Shown here piece after piece: positions 49,171 through 61,878 of a stretch of DNA of 64,000 bases (its first letter is position 1; the number at the start of each line of letters is the position of its first letter). This DNA comes from Tamarix chinensis (taxonomy: Eukaryota > Streptophyta > Magnoliopsida > Caryophyllales > Tamaricaceae): assembly GCA_030549775.1 (NCBI GenBank), contig CM060175.1, positions 8,826,455-8,890,454 on the forward strand, read 5' to 3'. A program made the translations under genes and the position numbers. Under the pieces are notes generated by a model. It searched no databases. It was not told where the DNA came from and saw only the letters and a program-made list of their open reading frames with translations.

Positions 49171-50559
49171 CCGGTAATCCATAATCATTATTTTAGTCAA
49201 ATCATATCATTTCCATTTTTATTTACTTTCTCAAAGGGAGATCAATAAACCTAAAGACACAAAGGTACTCTAGTCATCCCAGTAAAATAAGGCAACATAA
49301 TATCCTATTGATTATCAACCCAAGGATGTAAAGGTACCCTGGTTGCACTAGTATATGAAGATAACATAGTACCTTACTGACAAGGACACCTAATTCATAA
49401 GTATGTATACCCCTATTAGTCTGCATAACAGAATAGAGTAAAATGTAGGGCCTAACTAGGGCACTAAGGCACACAAGTAAAAATCTATAGTAACCGTGGG
49501 CTAAACTATGTTCTTAGGGTAGCGACCCCTGAGGAGCCGCTATTCCCTCTCTCGAGGTCTTTCACTTTAAGTATTAGTATTTTATTAAGGTGACCACGAA
49601 ATCGCATACAATACAGATAAAACTAATTTTTATACTTAACTGTTTTTGTTTATTTCTAATCATCCGAGAAATCTATAAACAAGGTCAACATTAAAATATG
49701 CTAAGGTCATTCTAGGCTCATTATTCACATATAGACACTTTAGGCCAAAAATGACCAAAATACCCGTGAGACCAAAATTCCCAGATTATCATCTATTTAA
49801 CATACTAATTCCATTTTATTTATTAATTTGTCAAAAAAAGGCTAAAACACCATAAATAAATTATTCATTACGCGATTTAAATTATCAGATATGTCAAATG
49901 ACCATTTTGCCCTTATATATAATTTTGCACATAAAATCCTTTTTTGCACCTTTAATCCATCTAAAACACATTGTCACATACTCAACAACAGCTAATATAT
50001 ATTAGACATGATTTTCAGGATAAATATCATAATATACAAAAATGATTAAATTGCCCTTAGGGCATACATCTATAATAATTATTCTATAATTATATCTAAG
50101 TATGCTCAACCTATTATTTTATACATAATTATCATACAAATTATTTTTCCCTCATTAGAACTATTTTAATCATACTTTCATAACCGTAATATTTTACATC
50201 AGATAAAATGCTCGTTTTATCATTTTTCATGATAATAATAATTAACACATAATTATATCAAAATAAATCATGCTTAACATATTTTATACACCAAAAATCC
50301 TAATGTGCTATCATGCAATATTTATCATTTTGGTAGAGTATAATGGTTACCTGAATTCCTACAAAAATGTAAAAATAGCAGTACCCTACTAAAGTTATCG
50401 GAACCTGCTAATCAACCTTTTGCAACTAAAAATAATACCACAATTACCGAATTAATATCTATCAAGCAAAATAATGATTATAATAATAAAATATTTATTT
50501 TTCAAAGATTACTAGAATACCCTTACAATTAATATGGGTATCAAAAATTTTTATAAACA

Positions 50560-51740
50560 AAACACAACTCACGCTGCATGTGTAGGGTGAGCCATGCATA
50601 CAAGGAAAAAAAAGGCAGCGGGGAGGTTGGTAGGCAGGGATAGCTTAGGGTTGGACGCCTACAAGGGGTTGGTTGCGAGAGGAAGCAGGGGAGATGGGTG
50701 CAGGGTGGCAGCTGGTGGTGATTGGTGGTAGCTGCAAGGCTGGTAGGAGGTAGTGGTGCTGGGTGACGGTGGAGGGTGGCTCGACCGTGATGGTTTGAAG
50801 AGGAGTGTAGAGAGGAAGGGCAAGAGAGGTGTGGTCGTGGCTGGGCAAACCGACCGAGATAGAGAGGGGGACGAGGGCTATTTGGCTTGGGGAGGGGTGA
50901 TGGTGGTTGAGACCAACTAGGGCTAAAAGAAGAGAGAAGGGGAAGAGGGTAGTGGTTTGGTGGTGATGGCTGCTGGTAGAGGTAGGGGAAGAAGATGGCA
51001 ATGGGTGATGGGGTTGGATCGGTGGGCTGCACTAGAAGTGGAAGTGGGTAATGGGTTGCGTAGGTTGAGGTGGTGAGGATGGGCTGGAGGGTCAGTGGTT
51101 GTTGGATACTGTTGGGTTGAGGGTGATGGTTCAGAGGCTAAGCGACGTAAGAGGAGGAGAATGGTGGGTTGGGTTTAGCGGCTACAAAAGGTTGGGGGTT
51201 TTGTTGGACACTAGAGCTGCTGTGTTGCACTAGTAGGTGGATGAAAACAGAGGGTAGTAGGGGCTGGGCTGACGAGAGGATATAAATAGAAATGGAGAAG
51301 GTTGGGGGCTGGGATACGTCGGTGCGCTAGGGTGTACGTGCGTGTGGTGTGGTATGTTGGTTGCTGGTTCGGGGGGGCTCGGGTTGTGGTGTGTGAGGTA
51401 GGAAGGGAGTTGGGAGGGGCTGTTTGGGTGCTTGGAGGTTGTTTGGTCGGGGCAGGGATATTCTAAAAAAATAGGGAGAGGGAGTTGGGTAGTGGAGTAT
51501 ATGCGTGTGTATGTATATAATGTAGGTGATGTTTATTTAGGGGGAATGGTGATGAAAAGGAACAGAGGGGGAAGGGGGCTAGGTTGGAGTGTGAGGGAAT
51601 GTGTATAGTGTGTATGTATGTATAAATGGGTAGAGGGTGGAGGTGATGGTAGCATGCAATAAGGAGAAGACAGAGAAAATGTTTGGGGGAGATATTTAGG
51701 GCACAACAGAGGGTAGAGTTAGGGGTAAAATAATATGATA
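50560..51740 (-). other. C/T-rich block (sense strand) in LTR L
   Basis: About 1.2 kb, G/A-rich on plus, markedly richer in GC than its surroundings. It yields a 163-codon Pro/Ser/His frame (minus 50541-51032) with no domain; this is treated as an artefact. Confidence 0.7.
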
Positions 51741-54561
51741 GGGTAGAAATTTATTTATTTAGTTTTAAGTTTAATTAGGATAGGTTAGGGTACCGGGTAG
51801 AAAAATAATCCGGAATAAGATATGTTTAAAAAAGGTTAGAAAGAGTAAAATAATCGGAAATAAATTTTAGAACATTAATTTTGGGTTACAGATCAAAATA
51901 TTATTAGTAAAATAATTTAGGATAAGATTTATGGGTATAAAGTAGGATTAATTTAAATAACCTAATTTCTATTAAAAAAATTACTTGATTAAATTTATAC
52001 TTAAAACGCCGTAATAATACGAATAATTATAACACTTAATATTAAACCTCCTAAAATAATAATTATAATTAATCATATGATTATTAATTTATAATTAAGG
52101 TTTTTAAAAATGAGGTATTATAGTATTGATGTTCCCTAGTACATTATTAGTATCTAGAATAGGTATGGCACCAGGATCTACTAAGATCCTGTCCGAAGGC
52201 ACCAATAAACACCTGAAGGTAGACTAAACCCTGGTAGCTAATTGAGGATTAGGTAACCCAACCCCATAAACATCTCTATAATCTTTCACTTTACATAATT
52301 AGTGTATTATTTATGAGGTTATGTGATCACACAAGGTCAGTACAAAGAGTGAGCAAGACATTCGCATATCTCATCCATATTAATCTTTCCATTCCTAACC
52401 ATGTGTGGAGTTTTCAGTTATGCTTGTCCAATATCAATCATGCCCATTATGTTATTCCATTCATGAACATTACTTATTTCACCACCCTATTTCTCAAGAA
52501 CCATCACATTTCATATGTGGTACACCCTTTAAGCCTTTACCACACCCATTGAATATGTCATAAATTATGGTCCAGTTAATCCCTTCATTAGGTCATTGAC
52601 CCATGGTAATATGAATTTTATCCATTAATTGGTCATATAACAATCCCATGTATAGTCTCAAATCATATCCAAATTGAGAATAACAAAATCACACAAACAA
52701 ACCAAACTAGTCAAACGATTGCACCAACCAATCAAATCAATTTAGACTGACTAGTCGATCGATTTGGCTCGACCAAACCATACTTTTCCTCAAACTGGTC
52801 AATCGGTTTGGGCAAAACAATCAACTATTCATAGATTGGTCGATTGGTTTTGCCCAACCAATTTATGGGTTTAAGTCGAGAGTAAGACCAAGGTCTCTAT
52901 AGGCTTACCGGTAGATGGGTTAGGTCAATCAATTGACTATTCTAGGAACAAGTTGATTGATTTTTTCTCTAATAGTACCAAACGGTCATTCTCATGTTGT
53001 TCATGCTTATAGTCCTTTATCATTCCATAATGAAACTTTTATAACATCAAATAACACATTTTTAGCTTACCTTAGTCGCATATTTCATCATTGATCATCA
53101 CAACCCAATCTTTCCTCAATATTCATGCTTTTCTCTCAAAATGCACAATCTAATCATCCAAATCTAGTTCTATAAATTATATATTCATGACAACATGTAA
53201 TATCAAACTTAAAGAGTTCCATAACATGCAAGTTTACTCATAATCCATTTTAGAAGTAAGAATGACTTACTTGATGCAGGCAAAACTTTCCTTAAACAAG
53301 AACACTCAACATGATAAATCCTCAACTTTCATAACCTTAAAAAAAATAAGTTTAATTTAGAAATATGTGAATAACTTTTATAAATTCAAACTTGAAGTGG
53401 AAAGGAAAGAATGAATATACCACACCTAAAGGAAATCAGAGGGTAATTCAGCTAAACCACTCAACTTTTTTCCTAAATCTAATTATTTCTTCCTTAACAA
53501 TTAAAACAAGAGGGGCTACAGAGAGGATCTGAAGAGTGAAAGAAATTCGAATGCAAGGCTCGAAATGCAGAGTGAGAAGGTGAATGCTAAAGAGTTAAGT
53601 ATTTTGGTAGCTGAAAGAATTTGAATAAAAGGGGTGATTAAGGTCATTTATAGCTAACAAATCAATACAAAATCACAAGTGTGGTCAGAAACAGATCAAA
53701 AACCCTAATTCTTACCATTTGAATTTGAGTTAAATGAATAGATTTCATCTAAGATTTGTTAACCTATCCTCTAGGGCTCAAATGATGATTCTAGAGGAGT
53801 GCAGGTCAAATGGTCTAGAAATACAATGCACAAAAGAGGAAATATAAGGTTAGCATGAAAGGAATCTCCTAGCTAAGCAGAATCAAGTCTAAGATTGAAG
53901 TAATGATCTCAGAATTGTGTAAAGGAGAAAGTTTGAAGAACACAAAGCTAAGGTCATCTTCCCCCTCAATTGTCCCAATCAACTCCTTAAATCAATCTGA
54001 GGTTGTATTTTTTGGCCAAATGCATCAAGAATCTTTTAGGAATAAGTTAGCATAGGTTAACATGGTTCTATTTCAATATAAGATTTTTTTTTTGAAAAAT
54101 AGATTTAAAAAAATATACCTAACTTGACAAACCAGTTGATCAGTTTGGCCTACCAATCGATTCTTCTAAAGATCAATTGATCAATTCCTCAACTAGTATA
54201 TTGGATTGGTCATGTAAAAATCATGTTGCTGAATCGACAAACTAGTTGATTTGTTCACCTGAAAACTTATTTACTTTAGTTTTCTAACCTCCGTTCAAAT
54301 CTAACTTTACCTCAAACACAATCATAATCTCAAATCAAAATCAAACACAAAAAATTGGCATAATATCTCATTCAACACTTAAAAAAGATGAGGTATTGTA
54401 GTTATATTCATACTACTAGTCGACTGGTACACCAAATAATTTCCAAACTTTTCCAAATCCTTTTCTATTATCACCCAAAATATATTTCTAAAAAAAAGGA
54501 TCAAACATCATCAAACACATTAATTTTCACACATATTAGGCCTAATTTACGAGGTGTTATA

Positions 54562-55539
54562 GTGTTCTTCAAACAATTAAGCAAAACATAAAGAGAGGTA
54601 GGAGAGAGGATAAAACATGATGCACATGAGGATGAATGAATGAAGAATAAGGTAAATGAGGCATAAGGAGGGATCAAAATCAACTAGGGGAAAAAAGGAG
54701 TTGACTTGAAGCTTGTTTAATTAACACTTGAATGATAAAGTTGATTAATGGAGGTATGGTGTGTAAGAGAATTGGTAGAAGATAAGGTGAGATGGCACAA
54801 TGATAGGATCTTAGTTAGATGGAGGAGTACAAGCGACAATCTAATCCAAGGTGAGGTGGGGTTGGGGAGGACCTAAAAAGTTAAAGGGATAACCACCAAA
54901 AATCTAAATAGATCAGTGATGCTTGATCGATCGTCATTTGCCCAAGCCCCTAGAATCGCCTGCTCTACCTCAATGCTCGGTCTTCTAACCTATATGTCAT
55001 AATTTACTATTAGCCCTAAAAACTTATTTTCTATCAATTTTAACCTATCTAATCTAATATGCATCCACCCCATATTAAACACACATAAAATCACACATCA
55101 AACACACATTACCTTCCTATTATTTTTATGGCCAAGTTCACATAAGATACCAAGTTACACCTAGGTTCTTATATAGGGTTTGTAGGAAATGTAGTGTTAC
55201 TTTATGGAATCGGCCGACTAGGTTGGACCTACTAGATTACCAATTGAATAGTTACCTAGAATTTTTGGATGTTTACTTTGGACCCATGCCATTCAACTGG
55301 TTAATCAATCCTAATTGACTGATGTAATTGATTGATTAGTTAGCTTGTTCTATCATGATTTCTTTTGATCTATATCCTAAACTAGTATAATGGTTTTTGG
55401 GACTAGTTAATTTATTTTTCTAGGACTTTTGGTGATATTTTTTAGGGTTTAACTTTTAAGATTGACTTCCTCCTTTCCCCTTTGACCTTCTTAGATAATG
55501 TATAAGATGAGAATAATTGGTTTAAGTGAGGATATATGG
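54562..55539. other. Unassigned DNA after the nested stack
   Basis: It is purine-rich to about 54880, then mixed. A short, less AT-rich stretch (54940-54995) could be retroelement internal sequence, but no frame is readable. No gene is seen. Confidence 0.4.
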
Positions 55540-56672
55540 TATGTGTTAAAGTGTTGGCCTTAAATAATATATTCATGTTTAAAGTGAAAGATATATAGAT
55601 CCATATACTGACTTTACATAGTAGGTTAGTTGGTGGTCTTAGTCTACCTTTGATGTAAATTGTGTTGGCTATCTATATTAGATCAACTAGTGGTAAGTAG
55701 TCCACCATGTGTAGCCTTAGGATAGCCTCCAAGGTAGGGTTGTGTGCAATAATCTTTTTATGTGTTATAAGTAATTATCAGTTTGCCTTTGTACGTCAGC
55801 TAAGGCCCTTTATCTACTCTATTTATATATAGTGACTTCTTAGAGGATATTAATACTTAAGAATTAGGTGACTGAGGTGATTAATTGTGCTAACTATCTA
55901 TATTGGGTTAGTTAGTGGTATACATTTTACCTTTATTTAAGTTACATTGACTGTCTATATTATGTCAGCTGATAGTAAACACTCTAATTGTGGTAATTGT
56001 TGAGTTGTGCTAATTATCTACATTTGAATAGCTATTGGTAGACAATCTACTTAATCTTATGTGAGATGGGAATGACCATGTGATGAGTTGGAACATGAAG
56101 TGTATCAGTATGAATGGGTTTTCTCTTTAAGTTGACCATGAGTAATATGCGATAGCATGATTTTAAATTTACCACATGTTTTATTGCTTTCATGTCATAC
56201 CTTATATATTCCATGGTGCCTCTATAGGGGAGGCATTTTTTACCCAATGCATTATCATATTGGTATTGTACTTTGTAGGTGACTATTATAGGTATTAAAC
56301 TACGATAATGTTCATTTATATGATGATGCATTTGGGTAGGAGTGATTTTATTCAGGTGGGGACTTATAGTAAAAGATCTAAGGCAGTACTCTTAGGATCT
56401 TTTGTGATCTAGATATTTTTGATTCTCCCTTTTGTTGTATTATGGGGAGTTAATCACCAAAACAATTATGTTGTTATATTACTTTACTTCTGCTTGTGTC
56501 TCTATTTCATAACTCATTTGTAAACTATTTTTAGGCTTGCCCTTAGCATGAGAATGGTATAGATGCTAGAATCATGTTGAAAGTGGTGATTACCCCTATG
56601 TTTTTAGTTTTTGCTTCCATAAATCTATAGTTTTAAATGAAATTCATTAGTCCAAAAATTTAGTGTGTTACA
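55540..56672 (+). mobile_element. LTR copy O, 3' part, decayed
   Basis: It ends CAAAAATTTAGTGTGTTACA at 56672. It has the separator TTTAAAGTGAAAG at about 55578 and a tandem array of TGCTAACTATCTATATT..GTTAGTGGTA-like units (55655-56045, about four copies) in the slot where other copies carry CCACCGG units. The left end is not identifiable. Confidence 0.5.
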
Positions 56673-57090
56673 ACTTTTGACGTTATTCCTTTTCCCCTTG
56701 GTCATGCGTCCCTTTTCTCTTCTTCCTTCACCTGAATCACACCATATGTTCTTCTTTACTTCTCATCATCATGTGCCACCATACATCCTCCTTGGGCATG
56801 ATATTTTTCATGAGAATATTCTCTCATCATTACAAAATCATTAGCAAACCATTCTCCTTTCAAAACTTGTTCTATTATTCTTCTTATCCTAATTATTTTT
56901 CATGCAACACTTCTTCCCCTTAGCTACATGTGCCTCTTGGTAGTTGATAATTGGTGCACACAAATAATATCTACAACCTGATGATTACCACATATCTAAC
57001 TTATCATCTTGTTCCTCTTCGTTTTACCTTAACCGAACCACCATTATTTCCTTCTCACCTTTGGTGTGGATTCTTCATCTTCTTCCTCTT
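56673..57090 (+). other. Pyrimidine-rich fragment of an older element, left of LTR P
   Basis: C/T-rich sequence that continues, after excision of LTR P, into 61391-61878. The composition resembles the C/T block of a sense-plus LTR. No terminus is visible. Confidence 0.4.
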
Positions 57091-57191
57091 TGTAACACCC
57101 CCAAAATTTACTACTGAAAAATTTTGTTTAATTAAAAAGGTTTGACGAAAGTGAAATAACAAAACCGTAAATTCAGGGGGCATAACCGCCG

Positions 57192-57237
57192 CACTTAGTA
57201 CCAGATCGGTTCACTCCTACCGTTCCAGTACTAAATG
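57192..57237 (-). promoter_or_regulatory. Terminal hairpin of LTR P
   Basis: On the plus strand the arms are CACTTAGTACCAGATCGG and CCGTTCCAGTACTAAATG around a 10-nt loop. Of four arm differences, three become G·U wobbles on the minus (LTR-sense) strand and one is a true mismatch. Confidence 0.65.
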
Positions 57238-57567
57238 CTAAGGCTAAATAGGTTAACTCCAAGCAAAAGTCATTAATAAAAATACAATTCATATAGAAAT
57301 CAGAGTGTGGTTTAGAATTACAATCCAAGGGTAAGTGACTAGAGTTTTCAAAACATAAAGCACCATACGATATCACACAACTAGAATAAAATGATACATG
57401 GTTCAATAAAAGAAAATAGATTCCGGCCGAGTCGCTCTCGATCCCCAAGTCAGGTCTAGGCTCAACGCTCTGCCCTACTCGATGCCTCATAAGTGTCGTA
57501 GGCATTGAAGACGCCATCCCCTACCTGCACAAGCTCAGATGGGTCTTCTGCTTGTGGGAATGAGCAG

Positions 57568-57603
57568 CACCCATGAAACGGGTGATCAGTACGCTACGTA
57601 CTG
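57568..57603 (-). promoter_or_regulatory. Twin stem-loops in LTR P
   Basis: CACCC/GGGTG around ATGAAAC (57568-57584), then CAGTACG/CGTACTG around CTA (57587-57603). Both stems are perfect. Confidence 0.65.
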
Positions 57604-59639
57604 AGTAAGGTAACCATGTGCTAAGGCCAAACATACAAAAGATACAACGTAACATACATGACATGGTCATATAGACGGCATACAGTAACACAGATAATGA
57701 AGGCCAGCTATGGTCCAGTTAGACTTATTCTTTGGATCTCTGGTAAATATAGTCGTTTCACACCATAATCTTTAATAATCCATGCGAGTGCAGGAACCCC
57801 ACTATTATAGCTAGTGGATCAGTTACTTATAGGGCAGAACGCACCTAATCACTATTTTTGCCCATGGATCGGTCTCCAGGATAGAACACTCCTAGCCACT
57901 ATTATGCCGGTGGATCGGTCTGGCCCCGACTCTCATGGTGTTTCACTGTAATTACATAGTATCTTTCCTATGATTCATTGGCAACTTAATGTTTGGTTTG
58001 TTGAGCTCATGATCCCCCACTATTATAGCCGGTGGATCGGTCACTTATAGGGCAGAACGCACCTAACCACTATTATATGTTGGTGGATCAGTCTCTAGGG
58101 CACCCCGGCACCTGGCCACTATTATGTTGGTGGATCAGTCTAGTCTAGCTCAATAATCTTACTCTTTAAGTGATTAGTATCTTATTCATGTCTTATTGGA
58201 TAAAGCTTTTCACCCTTGACATGCATGTCAACAACCTTCTACTTCTATTCTCTCAAGGGGGCCTATCTCATATCTTGAGACTCTTGTGCCCCTTATCACA
58301 CCCCGATATCCATTTCTCCTTACACTTACACATAATGAACAACCCAACTCCTACGGGTGTGGGTTAAGCCCAACACCTCCTGATATCAACTCCACCTACT
58401 ATCATCCTCTAGGGTTTTCCCTTGAAAACCCTAATTGGACCTATGTGGCCTAACTTTCTCTCACTCACACTACCACTACATCATTTATCGCCCCACACCT
58501 TATCTCATTTAGATCCAATCCCAAATCACATCGCTTTACCCCCTCGATTCCACAGGTGACCGAAAAAACCTAGTTGGCCACTTCAACCCTAGTACACTTT
58601 CTTCTCCCACAAGTAACCTTGCTCTTTTTCACCCAAAGCCTCTTCTCTCCCATGGCACCCATACTCTCCCCCTTATAAGATATATTCCCACTCTTAACCC
58701 ATACTCCACTCTCCCTTAATCATTTTTACTTCCACATTTTCCAGATTACCGCTTCCTCCCAAAACCCTAATCGGGTCCCTTATACACCCTTATACCAACC
58801 TACGTACTATTTTTCATCCCAAGTCTCCAATCACTCCATAACTCTCCCCTTACTTTATTTACCTCCTAAAACAACTTTTCTCACGTAAAGATCATCCCCA
58901 TGCAAGTTTTATTCACCCCATGCAAACTCTCGAAGTCCCCATGCAAACCCTAGAATTTCCATGCATGGTTCCCATCTCTTTTTCATTTCGGTCATCTCTT
59001 CCTATTTATTTTCCTCTCATGGATCATGAGGTATTTTGGTCAATCTCATATCCCCCTTAGCCAACTCACTTCCCATTTTATTTCTTTTTATCCTTTCATT
59101 CCCATATCACATTACCAATCATCCTAGCATGTATGTCCTAGAGGGTCATAGCATATCACATCATAATCACCATATATACATATCATACCCGTGCCATAAG
59201 GAAACACACAAACATACCTCAACTCCAAGCTGCGCTACACATAAGACAAGTTAATGACAATCATATGATACACGACATAGCATGATACATAGCATCCAAG
59301 ACATACAAGTCACACAACACACAGGGGCCTTAGATACATCCTTACCTAAAATGACACCGGGCTTGGAGCACGCTCCTACGCCTCTTTAGGGTGTTGACTT
59401 GATTCACCTATAATAGGAAAAAACTAAGGATTATTTTTCCTACTACCAAAATACTATTATTTCTTATTTTAGTCTAAGATTAGGGTTGTTATTATTAAAG
59501 GGAGCTTTATAAGTGAAAACTAGGGTTTTTACCATCAACTTAGCCTACTAGATATTACTAGTCAAAATATACCTATGTTACTATTCATAGCTATATTTAT
59601 ATTATTAAATCTAATAGCTTTATTTCTTCTAATAATAGT

Positions 59640-59660
59640 ACTAATACTTGTTATAATAAA

Positions 59661-59691
<31 letters not shown>

Positions 59692-60514
59692 TAGTAATAC
59701 TAACGCTCCTAGAAATAGAAGCCCTACTATTTTTAAGGCTAAGGCTAATAATGGCTTTAGGGATAAAATAATAATGTAATATTAGTAATACTAACAAAGT
59801 ACTAATATTACTAAAGATAATAATGATAATAGTTATATTTGAGATAATGATAATATAAGGGTTTGAATATTTTTATCATAATAATATTAACAAGATAATA
59901 AAAATAATAGTAATAATAACTAATAATGATACCATAGTGATAATGTTAGTAACAAAGGCATCACGAATAATATTAGCAATATTTGAATAATAATAATAAT
60001 ACTAAGGTTGGGTATTCTTCTTTTATAGTAACAAAATGGTAACATGCCAATTTCGGTTTCAATAATAATAATTATAATAGTAATAATAATAACAACAACA
60101 ATAATAATAATAATAATAGTAATGATAATAAAAATAATAATGATAATAATAATGTTAAGCATAGAAATAATAATAACAATAACAATAATATAGTACTGAA
60201 ATGATAATAATAATAATAATAATAATATAAGGGTCCAAATATTTATATTAATAATAAAAGGTGATAATGGATAAAGTTAGTATTAACAATATTAGTAAGA
60301 AAGTAATGATGATGATGATGATGATGATGATGATAATAATAATGATAATAATGATAATTATAATTATGATAATGATAATAATAATAATAGTAATAATAAT
60401 AATAATAATAACAACAACAACAACAAGGGTTATCATGATAATACTAAAATTGTAGATCTCCATTAATAGTAGAATTAGTTATAAATATTTCTAAGGTTAG
60501 GTCTAGTAGTAGTA

Positions 60515-60578
<64 letters not shown>

Positions 60579-60600
60579 TAATAATAATTTTATTATTATA
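59640..60600. repeat. AAT/GAT/TAG trinucleotide microsatellite field in LTR P
   Basis: The cleanest tracts are (TAA)n at 59665-59694, (GAT)n at 60307-60334 and (AGT)n then (AAT)n at 60504-60588, with imperfect AAT-rich sequence between them. Poly-Ile and poly-Met frames here are artefacts. It is absent from the sister LTRs. Confidence 0.9.
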
Positions 60601-60659
60601 GATAATACCATTAATATTATTAAATAACTAATACTTATATAAAATGGGTTTAAGGGTTG

Positions 60660-61110
60660 GGAAGATTAGAGAACCACATAAGGGCAGTGGTGGCACCGGT
60701 GGCGGCGGTGGCACCGACGGTTGTGGGAATTGGAGGTGGTGGAAGGAGGAGAAGGGAGGGAGGGAAGGATAGTTGGCAGCGGTGGTGGCCGGCGGAGGGT
60801 AGGATTGTAGCTCCTTAGTCACCGCTCGTGCCTCGGGGAAGAAGAAGGGTCGGGACCAACAGTCTAGGGAGGAAAAAAGAAGAAAAGAAGAAAAGAAAAA
60901 AAGAAACCGAACCAGCCGAGAAAGAAAGAAAAAAGAAGGAGGGGTGCGGCGCTGGCCTGGACCACATAGGGGGGAGAGGAAGTTGGGCCACGCGGCGAGC
61001 TGGCCCAGGACGGGGGGAGAGAAGGGAAAAAAAGAAAGGGAAGGAGCGGAAGAAAAGAAAAAGGGAAAAAGAGGGAGAAAAAGAAAAGAAAAAAAAAGAA
61101 AAATAGGTGG
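60660..61110 (-). other. C/T-rich block (sense strand) in LTR P
   Basis: GC-rich GGTGGCGG-type triplets followed by AAAGAAAAG-type purine runs on the plus strand. It is the counterpart of the blocks in the other LTRs. Confidence 0.7.
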
Positions 61111-61390
61111 GTTGGGTATTTTGGTATATTTGGATTATTTAAAATAATAATATTTAGAAAATAATAATTAATTCCTTCTTAGATTAATTTTGAGGTATTT
61201 TTGAATAATATTTATTATTTTTTTAAGGTCCCATTTTAATTAGCAACACTCCCTAATTTTTTTTCTAATTAAATTATTTATCATTTTCCTCTTGATTGTC
61301 CCTAAATAACTCCCCTATATTTTAATAAAATAATTTATTTAATTAATTCCATAATTTTACAGAATTAGAATTTTGGGCTATTTCACTCTT

Positions 61391-61878
61391 ACATTTGTTC
61401 CTTTTCCTCTATTGTTACTTAATTAACAAACTTCTAAAAATCATGGGTTTATATCTTTAGCGCCTTCTTACTCAAAAAGGAGTTAAACCTTAGTACTTGG
61501 CAAGTTTAATCTTTTTCCTCTACTTTTTTCAAGATTTTGGGAGATAATCCACTTTACTTTCAATCCTTAAAGGTATGATTTGGTTATCTTTCTTTCCTTT
61601 TTAGTTTTAATTTCATTTATTTAAGTATGATTTTTACTTATATATTTGTAATATTTTAAGGATTTTCAAGGAGGTTTGTGTGGAAGTGGTTTTTGTGTGT
61701 TCTCCCTCCTTTGGTCCTTATTTTCAAGCCTTGTAACAAAGGTAAAATCTAGTTTGCTTGCATTGAAACATGATTTGGTTGTTATCATATGTATAATAAA
61801 AGTTTTTGATGATTTATACTCTTTTTAGCATGATTATTATGTTATTTATGATATATAAGTTAAAGGGTGATATATATA
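61391..61878 (+). other. Older element fragment between LTR P and LTR Q
   Basis: Continuation of 56673-57090. Pyrimidine-rich, with repeated AAAGGTA..GATTTGGTT words (61567 and 61739). No gene is seen. Confidence 0.4.

Larger units (their letters stand above)
47983..52122 (-). mobile_element. LTR copy L, complete solo LTR nested in M
   Basis: The termini are TGTAACACCCCAAAATTTAC and AAAAATGAGGTATTATA, with perfect 5-bp TSDs GTATT at 47978-47982 and 52123-52127. The flanks join to the uninterrupted sequence of copy J near 38195-38215 (AGTATTGATACCTCATAGTA). The length is 4.14 kb. It has a degraded terminal hairpin (about 48072-48116), its own TACCGAAACCA array (48874-49170), the GTACCCTGG double repeat shared with copy B (about 49265-49380), the separator CTTTCACTTTAAGTATTAGT (49560) and a purine-rich block (50560-51740). 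Confidence 0.9.
46701..54400 (-). mobile_element. LTR copy M, split by copy L
   Basis: It starts TGTAACACCCATATTTTTTA and probably ends AAGATGAGGTATTGTA at 54400. Without copy L it is about 3.55 kb. It holds a 60-bp tandem repeat (47425-47760), the GGACATAAGTC..GCCGAAGCC array (47815-47955), two CGATCGATTT arrays (52680-52970 and 54115-54260) and the unoccupied MITE site (52248-52255). It is the closest relative of copy J. A convincing TSD was not found. Confidence 0.65.
44637..54561 (-). mobile_element. LTR copy N, split by copy M (which holds L)
   Basis: It starts AATAACACCCCATTTTTTTA and ends GAGGTGTTATA at 54561. It contains nested hairpins (44832-44876), a CGATCAATT array (45120-45370) and a purine-rich stretch (about 45950-46090). 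The second CGAT array at 46565-46700 is broken by copy M at 46701 and resumes at 54401 (CTAGTCGACTGG). No TSD is evident. The right boundary is less sure than the left. Confidence 0.55.
57091..61385 (-). mobile_element. LTR copy P, complete solo LTR, 4.3 kb
   Basis: The termini are TGTAACACCCCCAAAATTTA and AATTTTGGGCTATTTCA, with perfect TSDs CTCTT at 57086-57090 and 61386-61390. In order it has the terminal hairpin (57192-57237), twin hairpins (57568-57603), the two-block CCACTATTAT..CCGGTGGA array (57798-57920 and 58017-58140), the separator CTTTAAGTGATTAGTATC (58162), an interior with AGGGTTTTCCCTTGAAAACC at about 58413, a large microsatellite field (59640-60600) and the purine-rich block (60660-61110). 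It has no coding region. Confidence 0.92.

Noticed and set aside
50541..51032. 163-codon Pro/His/Ser frame on the minus strand
   Set aside because: Same composition artefact in the C/T block of LTR L.
32974..54561. Interpretation of the repeats as TIR DNA transposons because of the TGTAACACC/GGTATTACA inverted ends
   Set aside because: TG..CA ends, 5-bp TSDs, 3-5 kb length and the adjacent polypurine-like tract fit LTRs better. The inverted ends are the short terminal repeats typical of LTRs.
57173..57517. 114-codon minus-strand frame
   Set aside because: It lies across the LTR P terminal hairpin and shows no domain; it is LTR sequence.
60248..60463. Poly-Ile and poly-Met frames
   Set aside because: Translation of trinucleotide microsatellites.
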